Of a DNA stretch of 64,000 nucleotides, positions 1 to 8,839 are shown in pieces. The notes beneath the pieces were generated by a model. It was given only the letters and a program-made list of their open reading frames with translations. It was not told where the DNA came from and did no database searches. Numbering within the stretch: position 1 is the first letter of the stretch; each line of letters starts with the position of its first letter. This stretch comes from an uncultured Cellvibrionales bacterium (lineage in GTDB: Bacteria > Pseudomonadota > Gammaproteobacteria > Pseudomonadales > Cellvibrionaceae): positions 124,001 to 188,000 of the forward strand of contig CAJWBQ010000001.1 of NCBI GenBank assembly GCA_913020115.1, read 5' to 3'. The position numbers and the translations under genes were made by a program.

Positions 1-1
1 T

Positions 2-64
2 ATTCATCGGGGCAAGGTTATTTATCAGGCCAATGACCTGAAAGTAGGGCTTATTAAGGGGTAA
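2..64 (+). CDS. C-terminal end of an upstream gene (partial)
   Basis: An open frame runs in from the left edge and stops at TAA 62-64, giving about 20 residues that end in VGLIKG. It stops 8 nt before the MocA-like gene, so it is probably the preceding gene of the same operon. An XdhC-type maturation factor or an amidohydrolase would be plausible neighbours of molybdenum hydroxylase genes, but the visible residues do not allow a call. Confidence 0.45.
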   Translation: MHRGKVIYQANDLKVGLIKG

Positions 65-72
65 CCAAGAGA

Positions 73-699
73 GTGGTAAGAATAGAAAAAAAACCCCATG
101 TACACACTCTGATTTTAGCAGCGGGTGAAAGCCGTCGTTTTCAGGGGTGTAAACAGTTGGCCATGTTCAAAGGACAAACATTGCTGTCTAGAGCAGTGAC
201 GCTCGCTGAGCGCGTTACGCCTGAGGCAATTCATGTGGTACTTGGCGCAAATGCCAAACGTATCCGAGCTGAGTCGCACACATTATTTCAGCGGCCCGGT
301 CTAAGTACCCATTACCACGAGCGCTGGTCGGAAGGTATGGGAAGCTCATTGGCTGCGGGTATGGCCAGCATGCCGAAGCAGACAGACGCAGTACTCGTGT
401 TGCTGGTCGATCAAGTAAACATTAGCCTTGAAGACTTGCAGTTGATGATTGCTGCTTGGTCTTCTACCCCCCATAATATTCGGGATGCTCAGATTGTTTG
501 TGCGAATTACGGCGCAACACTGGGTGTGCCCGCTCTGTTTCCCGCCCGTTATTTTACTGAACTTAAGCGGCTGGGCGGAGATCGTGGGGCAAAAAAAATA
601 ATAAGTCGCTATGCTAGTGATATTTTAGCTCTGCCGATGGAGTCAGCCAAAACTGACATTGATACGGTGGAAGAACTCAATCGAGAGCTCTCTCGCTAG
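73..699 (+). CDS. MobA/MocA-like nucleotidyltransferase (molybdenum cofactor cytidylyltransferase type)
   Basis: A 208-residue cytoplasmic protein of the NTP_transf_3 family. The N-terminal nucleotide-binding loop reads [13 protein letters not shown] followed by CKQL, and VLLVDQVNI is the metal-binding Asp motif expected near residue 115. Family members transfer CMP (or GMP) to molybdopterin for insertion into xanthine oxidase-type enzymes. The genes for the iron-sulfur and molybdopterin subunits of such an enzyme follow at once, so cofactor tailoring for that enzyme is the natural role. The start is GTG at 73; the family normally begins a few residues before LILAAG and no ATG is available. 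An AAGGGG at 57-61 is a distant possible ribosome-binding site. Length is normal. Confidence 0.85.
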   Translation: MVRIEKKPHVHTLILAAGESRRFQGCKQLAMFKGQTLLSRAVTLAERVTPEAIHVVLGANAKRIRAESHTLFQRPGLSTHYHERWSEGMGSSLAAGMASMPKQTDAVLVLLVDQVNISLEDLQLMIAAWSSTPHNIRDAQIVCANYGATLGVPALFPARYFTELKRLGGDRGAKKIISRYASDILALPMESAKTDIDTVEELNRELSR

Positions 700-745
700 C
701 CCTCAATATTTTCGGAAAATCGCAGCCGGTAAGGAAAACACAATC

Positions 746-1207
746 ATGATGAAGCTAAATATTAATGGTGAAATACACTCTCTCGACGCCGACCCGGAGA
801 TGCCCATCCTATGGGCCTTGCGTGATATTTTGAAGTTGAAGGGTAGCAAGTTTGGTTGTGGTAAAGGCCTGTGTGGGGCTTGTACGATCCATTTGAATGG
901 GCAGGCAATACGTTCGTGCGTCACTCCGCTGGCGGCGGCAGAAGGCAGTGAACTCACCACAATTGAAGGTTTGTCCGCTGACGGTTCTCACCCGGTGCAG
1001 CAGGCTTGGCTTGAACACAATGTGCCTCAGTGCGGTTACTGTCAGTCAGGCCAAATCATGAGCGCTTCCGCCTTACTCGCCTACAATGCTGCACCGAGTG
1101 ATACCGATATTGATACCGCCATGGCGGGCAACATTTGTCGCTGTGGCACTTACCCTCGAATCCGCAGCGCCATTAAACGTGCCGTTGAAATTCAGGAGGC
1201 GAAATAA
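746..1207 (+). CDS. (2Fe-2S)-binding subunit of a molybdenum hydroxylase (IorA-like)
   Basis: A 153-residue small subunit of an isoquinoline 1-oxidoreductase-like or aldehyde/xanthine oxidase-like enzyme. The N-terminal plant-type ferredoxin domain has CGKGLCGAC plus a later Cys, and the C-terminal helical domain has CGYCQSGQ and [11 protein letters not shown], so all eight cluster cysteines are present for two 2Fe-2S centres. It passes electrons from the molybdenum site to an acceptor. An open frame extends upstream to 659, but ATG 746 is preceded by AAGGA at 731-735 and matches the usual family start. The molybdopterin subunit follows after 2 nt, so the two are surely co-translated. Confidence 0.93.
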   Translation: MMKLNINGEIHSLDADPEMPILWALRDILKLKGSKFGCGKGLCGACTIHLNGQAIRSCVTPLAAAEGSELTTIEGLSADGSHPVQQAWLEHNVPQCGYCQSGQIMSASALLAYNAAPSDTDIDTAMAGNICRCGTYPRIRSAIKRAVEIQEAK

Positions 1208-1209
1208 TC

Positions 1210-3474
1210 ATGGAAACTATTTCTCAGGTCAATCGCCGGCAATTTTTGCAGTTCACCGGCTTAGTGTCAGGAGGCATTATGCTGGGGGCGAGTTTGAATG
1301 TCTCTGGCCAGGCGAATAAGCTCATTGATGTGCCGCCGGGTACACCAAGTGAGGCTTTAGCGTTTAATTTATTTGTTCAAATCAGTCCAGACGGTCAAGT
1401 GTATATTGTGGTCCATCGCTCGGAAATGGGACAGGGCATTCGCACGGGGCTGCCACAAGTGGTAGCCGATGAGTTGGAAGCCGATTGGCAGAGAATCACT
1501 GTGGTTCAGGGTTTGGCAAACAATAAATATGGCAGCCAAAACACTGATGGTTCCAATAGTATTCGCGATTTCTATTCTAAAATGCGAGAAATGGGTGCCG
1601 CTGCGCGCGCAATGTTAGTACAGGCGGCGGCCAATCAATGGCAGGTTCCCGTGCAGGAGTGTTTCGCAAATCAACATAAAATTATTCACAAACCCACAGG
1701 TAAAAACTTGGGCTTTGGCGATGTTGCCGTTGCTGCTGCGTTGTTGCCGGTTCCTAAGCTGGCTGAACTCACTTTAAAATCGAGCGACGATTTCAAATAC
1801 ATCGGCAAGCCGGTGCCAGTGGTTGATTTACAAAACTTTGTTACCGGTGATACCGAGTTTGGTATCGACGTAGATTTGCCGGGAATGGTTTACGCCAGTA
1901 TTCAACGGTGCCCGGTAGTGGGTGGACATTTGAAGACCCTTGACAGCAAAGCGACGAAAGCAGTGAAGGGCGTGTTAGCGGTTCTGACCATTGAACCAAC
2001 ACCTCTGCCGGCCGCATTTAATGCTCTGCCCGGTGTCGCGGTTATTGCCGATAATACTTGGGCGGCCAATCAAGGCCGAGAAAAACTTAAACTGGAATGG
2101 GACGCCGGCGCCAACGGTACGCATGATTCTGATGAGTACATGGAAACCCTGAAGAAGAGCTTACAAAGCGATGGTCGGGTAGTGCGCTCTAAGGGGGATG
2201 TCGATAGAGCTTTTGATGCACATACACATCATGTAAGCGCACAGTACACGGTACCCTATCTAGCACATGCGCCGATGGAACCCACGATAGCAACGGCCGT
2301 AGTGAATGAGCAGGGAATTGAAATTTGGACGTGCACACAAAACCCTCAAGCAACCCGAGATGCGGTGGCGGCTAAACTTGAAGTGGCACCGGAAAAAATC
2401 GTCGTTCACGTCACCCTGCTTGGCGGAGCGTTTGGTCGGAAGTCAAAGCCCGATTACGCCGTTGAAGCCGCGCTGTTATCGAAACAACTTGGTGGTAAAC
2501 CAGTAAAAGTTACGTGGACTCGTGAAGATGATATTCAATTTGATTTCTATCACGCAATTAGCGCGCAGCAGTATAAAGCTGCATTAAATGAAAACGGCAA
2601 GGTGATTGCCTTGGAAGGGCGCACCGCTTTCCCATCGATTAGTTCCAATTGGAGTTTAGACGCCAATTTTGCTTCTGACGGAGAAGTGTCATTGGGTTTT
2701 GTTGATATGCCCTTTGAACTAGATAACCTGCGTTTACAAACCCATCGTGCGGATACTCATATTCGTATTGGCTGGATGCGTTCGGTGTCGAATATTCAGC
2801 ATGGCTTTGCTATCAACAGTTTTGTGGGTGAATTAGCTCAAGCCGCCGGGCGTGATAGCCGCGAGATGTTGCTTGAGCTGCTGGGCTCTGAGCGCATGAT
2901 TGATTTAAGTCAATCAGGCGTTAAAAAGTACGGCAATTATGGCGAGCCGATTGAGAAACACCCTTTAGATATTTCGCGTTTCCGAGCGGCGGTAGTGGCC
3001 GTAACAGACAGCGCCGGTTGGGGAAGTAAAACAACGGCGGATGAAGGTTGGGGTTTGGCGGTTCACCGCAGTTTTGTTAGTTACGTTGCTATTGCAACTC
3101 GTGTGAAGGTATCGAAGGGCAAGGTGGAAGTGAAGGAAGTGCACTGTGTGGCTGACTGCGGTTTAGTGGTGAACCCCGACCGAGTTGAGGCGCAGATGGA
3201 AGGTGCTGTAATTTTTGGTTTGAGTATCGCACTCATGGGTGAAATCAAGGTGAAAAACGGCGCGGTAGTGAATTCTAATTTCCATGATTACCCTGTGCTA
3301 AGAATAAACCAAACACCGGCTATCACCGTGACATTGTTGCAAGGCAGTGAAATACCTGGCGGAGTGGGTGAGCCTGGTGTGCCACCTGTGGCCGCTAGTG
3401 TTACTAATGCTATTGTGGCTGCAGGCGGCCCCAGAATTAGAGATTTACCAATCAGTGGCCATTTGCTTGTATAA
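1210..3474 (+). CDS. Molybdopterin-binding subunit of a molybdenum hydroxylase (IorB-like), Tat-exported
   Basis: A 754-residue large subunit of the isoquinoline 1-oxidoreductase beta/aldehyde oxidase family. The N terminus reads NRRQFLQ (Arg9-Arg10) followed by a hydrophobic stretch, a twin-arginine signal, so the assembled enzyme is probably moved to the periplasm, carrying the signal-less small subunit with it. Family motifs include RSEMGQGIRTG, GGAFGRKS and, near the end, GGVGEPGVPP, which holds the conserved catalytic glutamate. Length is normal for the one-chain large subunit. AGGAGG at 1194-1199 is a strong ribosome-binding site. The substrate (N-heterocycle, aldehyde or other) cannot be read from the sequence. 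A rho-independent terminator follows. Confidence 0.92.
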   Translation: METISQVNRRQFLQFTGLVSGGIMLGASLNVSGQANKLIDVPPGTPSEALAFNLFVQISPDGQVYIVVHRSEMGQGIRTGLPQVVADELEADWQRITVVQGLANNKYGSQNTDGSNSIRDFYSKMREMGAAARAMLVQAAANQWQVPVQECFANQHKIIHKPTGKNLGFGDVAVAAALLPVPKLAELTLKSSDDFKYIGKPVPVVDLQNFVTGDTEFGIDVDLPGMVYASIQRCPVVGGHLKTLDSKATKAVKGVLAVLTIEPTPLPAAFNALPGVAVIADNTWAANQGREKLKLEWDAGANGTHDSDEYMETLKKSLQSDGRVVRSKGDVDRAFDAHTHHVSAQYTVPYLAHAPMEPTIATAVVNEQGIEIWTCTQNPQATRDAVAAKLEVAPEKIVVHVTLLGGAFGRKSKPDYAVEAALLSKQLGGKPVKVTWTREDDIQFDFYHAISAQQYKAALNENGKVIALEGRTAFPSISSNWSLDANFASDGEVSLGFVDMPFELDNLRLQTHRADTHIRIGWMRSVSNIQHGFAINSFVGELAQAAGRDSREMLLELLGSERMIDLSQSGVKKYGNYGEPIEKHPLDISRFRAAVVAVTDSAGWGSKTTADEGWGLAVHRSFVSYVAIATRVKVSKGKVEVKEVHCVADCGLVVNPDRVEAQMEGAVIFGLSIALMGEIKVKNGAVVNSNFHDYPVLRINQTPAITVTLLQGSEIPGGVGEPGVPPVAASVTNAIVAAGGPRIRDLPISGHLLV

Positions 3475-3488
3475 GAAATACTATTAAT

Positions 3489-3511
3489 GCGGGCATAGCG
3501 CTCGCTTTTTT
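3489..3511 (+). terminator. Rho-independent terminator after the molybdenum hydroxylase operon
   Basis: GCGGGC (3489-3494) pairs with GCTCGC (3500-3505), with one G-U pair, around a 5-nt loop. Six T follow directly. It lies between the converging iorB-like gene and ntrC and touches the ntrC stop codon. The T run is on the plus side only. Confidence 0.75.
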
Positions 3512-4925
3512 ATTCGCTGTCGTTTTCAGACATTCCCAGCTCTTTCAGTTTGCGTGTAAGTGTATTGCGCCCCCAGCCTAAGAGGTTGGCGGCGTCTCGC
3601 TTGCGGCCCGCTGTGTGTTTCAAGGCTGTTTCTATAAGTGCTCGTTCAAAGGTGGGCACCGCTTCACTGAGAATGTCATTTTGACCTCGCGCTAAAGCTT
3701 GGTCTGCCCAGTGACGCAGGGCTTTGTCCCAATCCATGGTGGGCAATTCACTGCTGCTGTTTTGCATTAACTCTGGTGGTAAATCTTCAATGTGTACTTC
3801 ACGGCTAGAAGCCATCACAGTGATCCAGCGGCAAGTATTTTCTAGCTGACGTACATTGCCCTGCCATTCTAGGGTGCAAAGATACTCTTCAGTTTTTGGT
3901 AATAATATTTTAGGTTCCACTCCTAACTCAACAGCCGCTTTCTTAAAAAAGAATTGAGCCAATTTAGGAATGTCTTCTTTGCGTTCAGACAACGTCGGGA
4001 TGTGAATGCGAATGACATTTAGGCGGTGAAATAAATCTTCCCTAAAGCGATTGTCAGCCACCAGCTTTTCCAAATTTTGATGGGTGGCGGCAATAATTCG
4101 CACGTCCACTTTCACTGGGGTGTGGCCACCCACGCGATAAAACTCACCGTCGGCTAAGACACGCAACAATCGTGTTTGTGTCTCGGCGGGCATATCGCCT
4201 ATTTCGTCGAGAAACAGTGTGCCGCCATTGGCTTGTTCAAAGCGACCTTGGCGTTGGGTGCCCGCACCTGTAAAGGCACCTTTTTCATGACCAAAGAGTT
4301 CAGACTCAATGAGGTCTTTAGGAATGGCTGCCATATTCAAAGCGATAAATGGATGCATTCGACGGGGGCTATGGCGATGTAAGGCCTGAGCCACTAACTC
4401 TTTGCCGGTACCCGACTGCCCGTTGATTAATACGGTGATGTTCGATTGTGACAGGCGACCAATTGCGCGAAACACTTCTTGCATGGCGGGTGCTTCGCCA
4501 ATAATTTCTGTTTCTACTTCCGGCTCCTGATCGAGTAGCTCAGAGCGCTGCTCGGCGGCGTGTGCTAAAGCGCGCCGAGTTACGGCTACGGCTTCGTCTA
4601 TGTCAAAAGGTTTTGGTAAATATTCGAAGGCTCCACCCTGGTAGGCCGCCACGGCACTGTCTAAATCCGAGTGAGCGGTCATGATGATAACGGGCATCTC
4701 TGGATATTGTTGGTTGAGGTTGCTTAGTAGTGCGAGACCGTCAACACCGGGCATACGAATATCGCTCAAAACCACATCAGGCTTGTCATTTTCAAACTGC
4801 TTGAGGGCGGTGTCGCCGGATTCAAAACACACGGTGTCCATGCCCGCCTGCTGCAGCGCTTTCTCTAATACCCAGCGGATGGATCGGTCATCGTCGATGA
4901 TCCAAACTTTATTTGGTGCTTGCAT
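3510..4925 (-). CDS. ntrC: Nitrogen regulation response regulator NtrC (NR(I))
   Basis: A 471-residue sigma-54-dependent activator. The receiver domain (about 5-120) has acidic Asp11-13 and phosphoacceptor Asp55 in [10 protein letters not shown]. The central AAA+ domain has a Walker A (GQSGTGKE) and the sigma-54 contact loop GAFTGA. A Fis-type helix-turn-helix ([20 protein letters not shown]) closes the protein. The C-terminal sequence and length match NtrC rather than other enhancer-binding proteins. It overlaps the 3' end of ntrB by 17 nt, so the two are translationally coupled. It would activate glnA and other nitrogen-limitation promoters when phosphorylated by NtrB. A matching box lies upstream of ntrB. 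Confidence 0.97.
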   Translation of the reverse strand: MQAPNKVWIIDDDRSIRWVLEKALQQAGMDTVCFESGDTALKQFENDKPDVVLSDIRMPGVDGLALLSNLNQQYPEMPVIIMTAHSDLDSAVAAYQGGAFEYLPKPFDIDEAVAVTRRALAHAAEQRSELLDQEPEVETEIIGEAPAMQEVFRAIGRLSQSNITVLINGQSGTGKELVAQALHRHSPRRMHPFIALNMAAIPKDLIESELFGHEKGAFTGAGTQRQGRFEQANGGTLFLDEIGDMPAETQTRLLRVLADGEFYRVGGHTPVKVDVRIIAATHQNLEKLVADNRFREDLFHRLNVIRIHIPTLSERKEDIPKLAQFFFKKAAVELGVEPKILLPKTEEYLCTLEWQGNVRQLENTCRWITVMASSREVHIEDLPPELMQNSSSELPTMDWDKALRHWADQALARGQNDILSEAVPTFERALIETALKHTAGRKRDAANLLGWGRNTLTRKLKELGMSENDSE

Positions 4926-6018
4926 GGTGAATGTCCTGTTCAGCTTGATCCTGAGGAGTCATGGGTATGTAAATTGAGAAACGGGTGCAGCCGGGTACGC
5001 TCTCGCACTCTATTAGACCTTGGTGTTGACTAACGAGTTGCTGAGAAATGGCTAGACCTAAACCCGTACCCTCTGCACGACCCGAAATCATCGGGTAAAA
5101 AATCTCTTTAATAAATTTGTCACTAATTCCTGGGCCGTTGTCTTCGATTTCAATACGACACACCAATGGGTGATACAAGGTGCCCACTGTGAAGTGCCGT
5201 TGTACTCGAGTGCGTAAAGTAATGGTGCCCTTTTGACCCCCGCTTGGCGGATTTTCTGTCAGCGCTTGCATGGCGTTGCGGACAATATTGAGAGTGGCTT
5301 GAATGAGTTGTTCTTTATCCGCTTCTACATCCGGAATACTGGGGTCGTAATCACGAATGATCGTCAGCGCGTCGTTATTTTCGGCTCTAATGAGTGAGGC
5401 CACGCGCTCTAAAACTTCGTGAATGTTGAGAGCTTCGCACTGCATCGGTTGATTGGGCCCAAGCATACGGTCTACCAAATTACGTAGACGGTCGGCTTCT
5501 TCGATAATCACATTGGTGTATTCAGTGAGTTCTGGGTTGGGCAGCTCGCGGGACAATAATTGCGCCGCACCACGAATGCCGCCGAGAGGGTTTTTAATTT
5601 CATGGGCCATGCCGCGCACTAAATTGCGTGTGGTTTCCTGTGCGGCTATCAAAGACTCGTCTCGGCTGATGCGCAACAAGCGATCTAGGGGCTGTATTTC
5701 CAGTAGCAGGCTCGCACTGTCTCCTAGGGGCGTTACGGTGTAATCAACAGTAAGCTTCTCGCCGTTGACCAACTGCCAATGGGCGCGACGCTTGGTGTAG
5801 CTGAGTGATTGTTTGTTGGCATCCAGCAGGGCTGCTACGGCGCTTTCAGACTCGTGGAAGAAGCTTGTAATGGGTTCGCCAGTGACTCGTGCGGCACTCA
5901 CTGCCAGCAACACTTCGGCTGCAGGATTGAGATGTTGCAGGTGTAGGCTGCCATCTACCACGATGACGGCGGTACTGAGACTGTCGAATAATTGCTTGTA
6001 GGCTGAATCGCGGCTCAT
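4909..6018 (-). CDS. ntrB: Nitrogen regulation sensor histidine kinase NtrB (NR(II))
   Basis: A soluble two-component kinase with an N-terminal PAS domain, a HisKA domain with phosphoacceptor His in GMAHEIKNPLGG, and a HATPase domain (N box NIVRNAMQAL, G1 DNGPGIS, G2 GRAEGTGLGL). In this family it phosphorylates or dephosphorylates NtrC under PII control. I place the start at ATG 6018 (369 residues), which has GAGAG just upstream and matches the usual N terminus. An in-frame ATG at 6057 would add 13 residues but has no clear ribosome-binding site. No glnA is beside it; a DUF4124 gene lies upstream as in pseudomonads. Confidence 0.95.
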   Translation of the reverse strand: MSRDSAYKQLFDSLSTAVIVVDGSLHLQHLNPAAEVLLAVSAARVTGEPITSFFHESESAVAALLDANKQSLSYTKRRAHWQLVNGEKLTVDYTVTPLGDSASLLLEIQPLDRLLRISRDESLIAAQETTRNLVRGMAHEIKNPLGGIRGAAQLLSRELPNPELTEYTNVIIEEADRLRNLVDRMLGPNQPMQCEALNIHEVLERVASLIRAENNDALTIIRDYDPSIPDVEADKEQLIQATLNIVRNAMQALTENPPSGGQKGTITLRTRVQRHFTVGTLYHPLVCRIEIEDNGPGISDKFIKEIFYPMISGRAEGTGLGLAISQQLVSQHQGLIECESVPGCTRFSIYIPMTPQDQAEQDIHHASTK

Positions 6019-6084
6019 GCTCTCGCCCAGCTCTGGGCTCCTTGGTGGATACTGCATCTAAAGGTCGGATTTCTGGCTTGTTAT

Positions 6085-6100
6085 AGCAAGATGCTTACCA
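6085..6100 (-). promoter_or_regulatory. Candidate sigma-54 (-24/-12) promoter of ntrBC
   Basis: On the minus strand the bases read TGGTAAGCATCTTGCT. This fits the GG-N10-GC rule and the consensus TGGCAC-N5-TTGCT with two mismatches in the -24 element. Transcription would start near 6074, leaving a leader of about 55 nt before ATG 6018. The NtrC box centred at 6171 would then sit about 97 bp upstream, a normal enhancer distance. Confidence 0.6.
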
Positions 6101-6162
6101 AGTCTGAAAGCTGCGTAAATACTGGGGCTGCGTTTAGTAGCATAGACTAAGCTTACAGAAGT

Positions 6163-6179
6163 TGCACCAACTTGGTGCG
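6163..6179. promoter_or_regulatory. NtrC-binding site upstream of ntrBC
   Basis: TGCACCAACTTGGTGCG matches the classical NtrC enhancer TGCACC-N5-GGTGCA at every conserved base except the last. It lies in the gap between the DUF4124 gene and ntrB, next to a candidate sigma-54 promoter, which implies autoregulation of ntrBC. A second dyad, GGTGCATG-GG-CATGCACC (6192-6209), lies 12 bp away with its half-sites in the opposite order. It may be a weaker site or a hairpin after the DUF4124 gene. Confidence 0.75.
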
Positions 6180-6244
6180 GCGGTGAACTTTGGTGCATGG
6201 GCATGCACCGAATCGGAACTTAAGGCCGAGCTCTATACAGGTAT

Positions 6245-6814
6245 TCAGCTTTGAGCTTTGGCCTTGCGGGCAGGTGAGTTGAGGGACGGGCGCTTAACAT
6301 ATAGCGTGATACTGGGTGATTGAGTGAGTATTTTGCCGTTTGCATCGATGATCGCAACACTCAAGGTATGTTCGCCGCGCTCGAACTCGCCCACGGTAAA
6401 ATGCTCGCTGGTCACCGCTTGACCATGCAGCATGCCATCGAGCATTGCCTGCAGATAAAAACCGGGTTTTAAGGCTGGGCGAACGCTTACATTGACGTTA
6501 ATCCTGCGCTGATTGTTGTGCAGGGTGTCGCCATTCACGGGGGTCAATATGGCGACCTGATAGTTCAGGCTTTCTTGGGGGCGATTTTGTTGAGTATTGA
6601 ACGAAGGTTTTACCGCAGGTTGAGTGTTAATCGCAGGCAATTTAACGCTCTTCGCTTGCTTGTTGGTTTTCGTGTCGGAATAAGTAATATTGCCGTGTTT
6701 GTCGACAGATTTGTAAATCTCTTCCGCGTAGGAGGTGAATGGCGCGAGAATGAGCAGGGTCAGAATTAGTACCTGGCGGGTGGGCCTGGTGAATTTTGCA
6801 GAATATTTCGCCAT
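6245..6814 (-). CDS. DUF4124 domain-containing exported protein
   Basis: A 189-residue protein of unknown function. A signal peptide (hydrophobic residues 14-28, cleavage likely after SYA) leads into a DUF4124 module: EIYKSVDKHGNITYSDTKT is the typical 'x-Y-K-x-x-D-x-x-G-x-x-x-Y-S-D' pattern. The C-terminal half looks like a beta-sandwich with VNGDTLHNNQRRINVNVSV. Proteins with DUF4124 are often found between glnA and ntrB in pseudomonads and relatives, as here next to ntrB. The function is not established. The NtrC box downstream separates its transcription from ntrBC. Confidence 0.85.
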   Translation of the reverse strand: MAKYSAKFTRPTRQVLILTLLILAPFTSYAEEIYKSVDKHGNITYSDTKTNKQAKSVKLPAINTQPAVKPSFNTQQNRPQESLNYQVAILTPVNGDTLHNNQRRINVNVSVRPALKPGFYLQAMLDGMLHGQAVTSEHFTVGEFERGEHTLSVAIIDANGKILTQSPSITLYVKRPSLNSPARKAKAQS

Positions 6815-6832
6815 GTTAAATCCAGCCTATAA

Positions 6833-6865
6833 ACATCCGTTTGGAGGGTGTTTCCAAACGGATGT
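6833..6865 (-). terminator. Perfect 13-bp hairpin after the ThDP-enzyme gene
   Basis: ACATCCGTTTGGA (6833-6845) and TCCAAACGGATGT (6853-6865) form an uninterrupted 13-bp stem with a 7-nt loop. Read on the minus strand, it follows the acetolactate synthase-like gene and is followed by TTTATAGG. It therefore probably ends that transcript before the DUF4124 gene. The T run is short. Confidence 0.6.
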
Positions 6866-6953
6866 GGTTTCATCCGAAATACATAAAATGCCGTGTGTAC
6901 TTAGAGTACTCCATTGCATTTGTTTCGTCAGCTTAGATTTTTTAGTAATCCGC

Positions 6954-8606
6954 TCATATAGAGCAGGTCAGCTCCCCTAGACGCTTTGTGAGTAAGGTAT
7001 TCTCTTTATAATCAATGGGGACCACCACTAGGCTGGGGCCTTCTTCATTGAAGGACTGTCTCAATACGGCTTGCAGGTCTTCTGACTTTGGCACCAAGTG
7101 ACCGTGCCAACCAAAAGATTCGGCCATTTTCACCCAGTCTGGATTACCAAAGGCGAGGTCTGTGTGCCGGCCAAATTCATTGGTTTGCTTCCAGCCAATT
7201 AGGCCGTAACCGCCATCTTCCCATACCATTACGGTTAAATTGAGGTTTAAGCGGCGCGCCGTCTCCATTTCCTGCATATTCATCAAGAAGCCGCCGTCGC
7301 CACAGATGGCTAGAACCTTGCGGTCAGGGTATATCAAAGAGGCGGCAATGGCGCCGGGCAGAGCAAATCCCATGGAGCAAAAACCGTTGGGGATGAGGCA
7401 GGTGTTGGGCTCGTGACATTGGTAGTGTCGCGCAATCCACATTTTGTGTGCGCCCACATCTGATAGCAGAATGTCGTGAGGCCCCATCACTTCGCGAGTG
7501 TCCCATATCGCTTTTTGAGGACGAGTAGCATTTTCAGTTTGGTCGTCTTTATGTGCGGCTAATTCGGCCGTCATATCTCTTCTCACGGCGGCCTGTTGGT
7601 CTAAATCAAAAGACCAGTTCTTATCGGCTTCGGCGCGTTCATTGAGCATCCACAGCGCGTGTGCTAAATCGCCGACCACTTCGATGTCTGGCTGGTAGTC
7701 TTCGTCAATTTCGGCAGGTAGGAAATCTATGTGAATGATGGGTTTCGCGTGCTGGTCGTTCCAGAGTTTTGGGTGATATTCCACCATGTCGTAACCCAGA
7801 GTGATGACTAAGTCGGCGGCGTCTACGGCGCAGGCGGGAATGTCTTTCGAGCCTAAGCCAATAGTATATAGGCAGTAGGGAGCGTCCATATCAACACAAC
7901 CCTTGGCCATAAATGTACTTATTACGCCAATACCTGTTTGCTCGCATAGTAAGCGCAGTTGTTTACTCGCTCGACGACGAATACAACCGTTGCCGGCAAT
8001 AATGACTGGGCGTTTTGCCTGTTTAATACGCTCCCAAGCCATGTCCATAATCTTGTCTGCGGGCACTGGGCGACGGAATTTGTGCACGGGTAAGGGATCT
8101 TTGCTCACTGGCAATTTTGCAATATCTTCTGGAAGTTCAATATGCACAGCACCGGGCTTTTCTGTGCGGGCTACTCGCACAGCTTTGCGGACAATTTCAG
8201 GGATATTTTCTGGGTGCCAGATTGTGGTAGCCCATTTAGTGACCGGTTTGAACATGTCCACCACATTCATTACTTGATGAGATTCTTTGTGAAGGCGGGT
8301 TGATGCGCCTTGGCCGGTGAGTACGAGCATGGGCGCGCGGTCCATATTCGAGTCGGCGACACCGGTGATCAAGTTGGTGGCACCGGGTCCTAGGGTACCC
8401 AAACAGCCGGCGGGGTTCCCCGTTAGTCGGCCGTAAATCTCGGCCATAAAGGCAGCGCCCTGCTCATGCCTGACCAGTACAAAGGTGATTTTTTCTGATT
8501 TTTCTAGGGACATCATGAAATCGGCATTTTCTTCGCCGGGAACACCAAATATATACTCAATGCCTTCTTCTTCTAAGCATTGCACCATTAAGTCTGAGGC
8601 TTTCAT
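6954..8606 (-). CDS. Acetolactate synthase large subunit-like ThDP-dependent enzyme
   Basis: A 550-residue protein of the thiamine-diphosphate family that includes catabolic AlsS, IlvB and related decarboxylases. The N-terminal pyrimidine-binding domain has IFGVPGEEN and the catalytic glutamate in VRHEQGAAFMAE. The C-terminal domain has the ThDP motif GDGGFLMN followed about 25 residues later by DGGYG. The length and the lack of any regulatory small-subunit gene nearby suggest a stand-alone enzyme rather than the biosynthetic IlvBN pair. It is monocistronic. The substrate is uncertain: pyruvate condensation to acetolactate is the default, and other 2-keto acids are possible. Confidence 0.85.
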   Translation of the reverse strand: MKASDLMVQCLEEEGIEYIFGVPGEENADFMMSLEKSEKITFVLVRHEQGAAFMAEIYGRLTGNPAGCLGTLGPGATNLITGVADSNMDRAPMLVLTGQGASTRLHKESHQVMNVVDMFKPVTKWATTIWHPENIPEIVRKAVRVARTEKPGAVHIELPEDIAKLPVSKDPLPVHKFRRPVPADKIMDMAWERIKQAKRPVIIAGNGCIRRRASKQLRLLCEQTGIGVISTFMAKGCVDMDAPYCLYTIGLGSKDIPACAVDAADLVITLGYDMVEYHPKLWNDQHAKPIIHIDFLPAEIDEDYQPDIEVVGDLAHALWMLNERAEADKNWSFDLDQQAAVRRDMTAELAAHKDDQTENATRPQKAIWDTREVMGPHDILLSDVGAHKMWIARHYQCHEPNTCLIPNGFCSMGFALPGAIAASLIYPDRKVLAICGDGGFLMNMQEMETARRLNLNLTVMVWEDGGYGLIGWKQTNEFGRHTDLAFGNPDWVKMAESFGWHGHLVPKSEDLQAVLRQSFNEEGPSLVVVPIDYKENTLLTKRLGELTCSI

Positions 8607-8752
8607 CGATTCAGTTCCTTATTGTTATAAATACTTTTTATGACACTGACTATAGACCATAGGAAGAATGAAAGCACATGGCTTGGACCGGCGCGAAAGA
8701 GCTTTGATTTTGGAGATTTCCTTGGGATTTGCCATTAAATGAAGCACTGCGT

Positions 8753-8780
8753 TGTAGTGAGTCATTGCTTTTGGTATAAG
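8753..8780 (+). promoter_or_regulatory. Candidate promoter of parC
   Basis: TTGTAG (8753-8758) and TATAAG (8775-8780) are separated by 16 bp and lie 60 bp before the parC ATG. The ribosome-binding site AGGA follows, about 8 nt before that ATG. The call rests on consensus only. I see no other feature in the 233-bp gap between the two divergent genes. Confidence 0.4.
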
Positions 8781-8839
8781 CCATCTAGTAATGCTGCGCG
8801 CAGCCCGATGCGCTAGCGGAATAATCAATAGGACGTGGT

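Noticed and set aside
8625..8828. A 67-codon minus-strand frame before parC
   Set aside because: It covers the predicted parC promoter and has no recognisable protein features.
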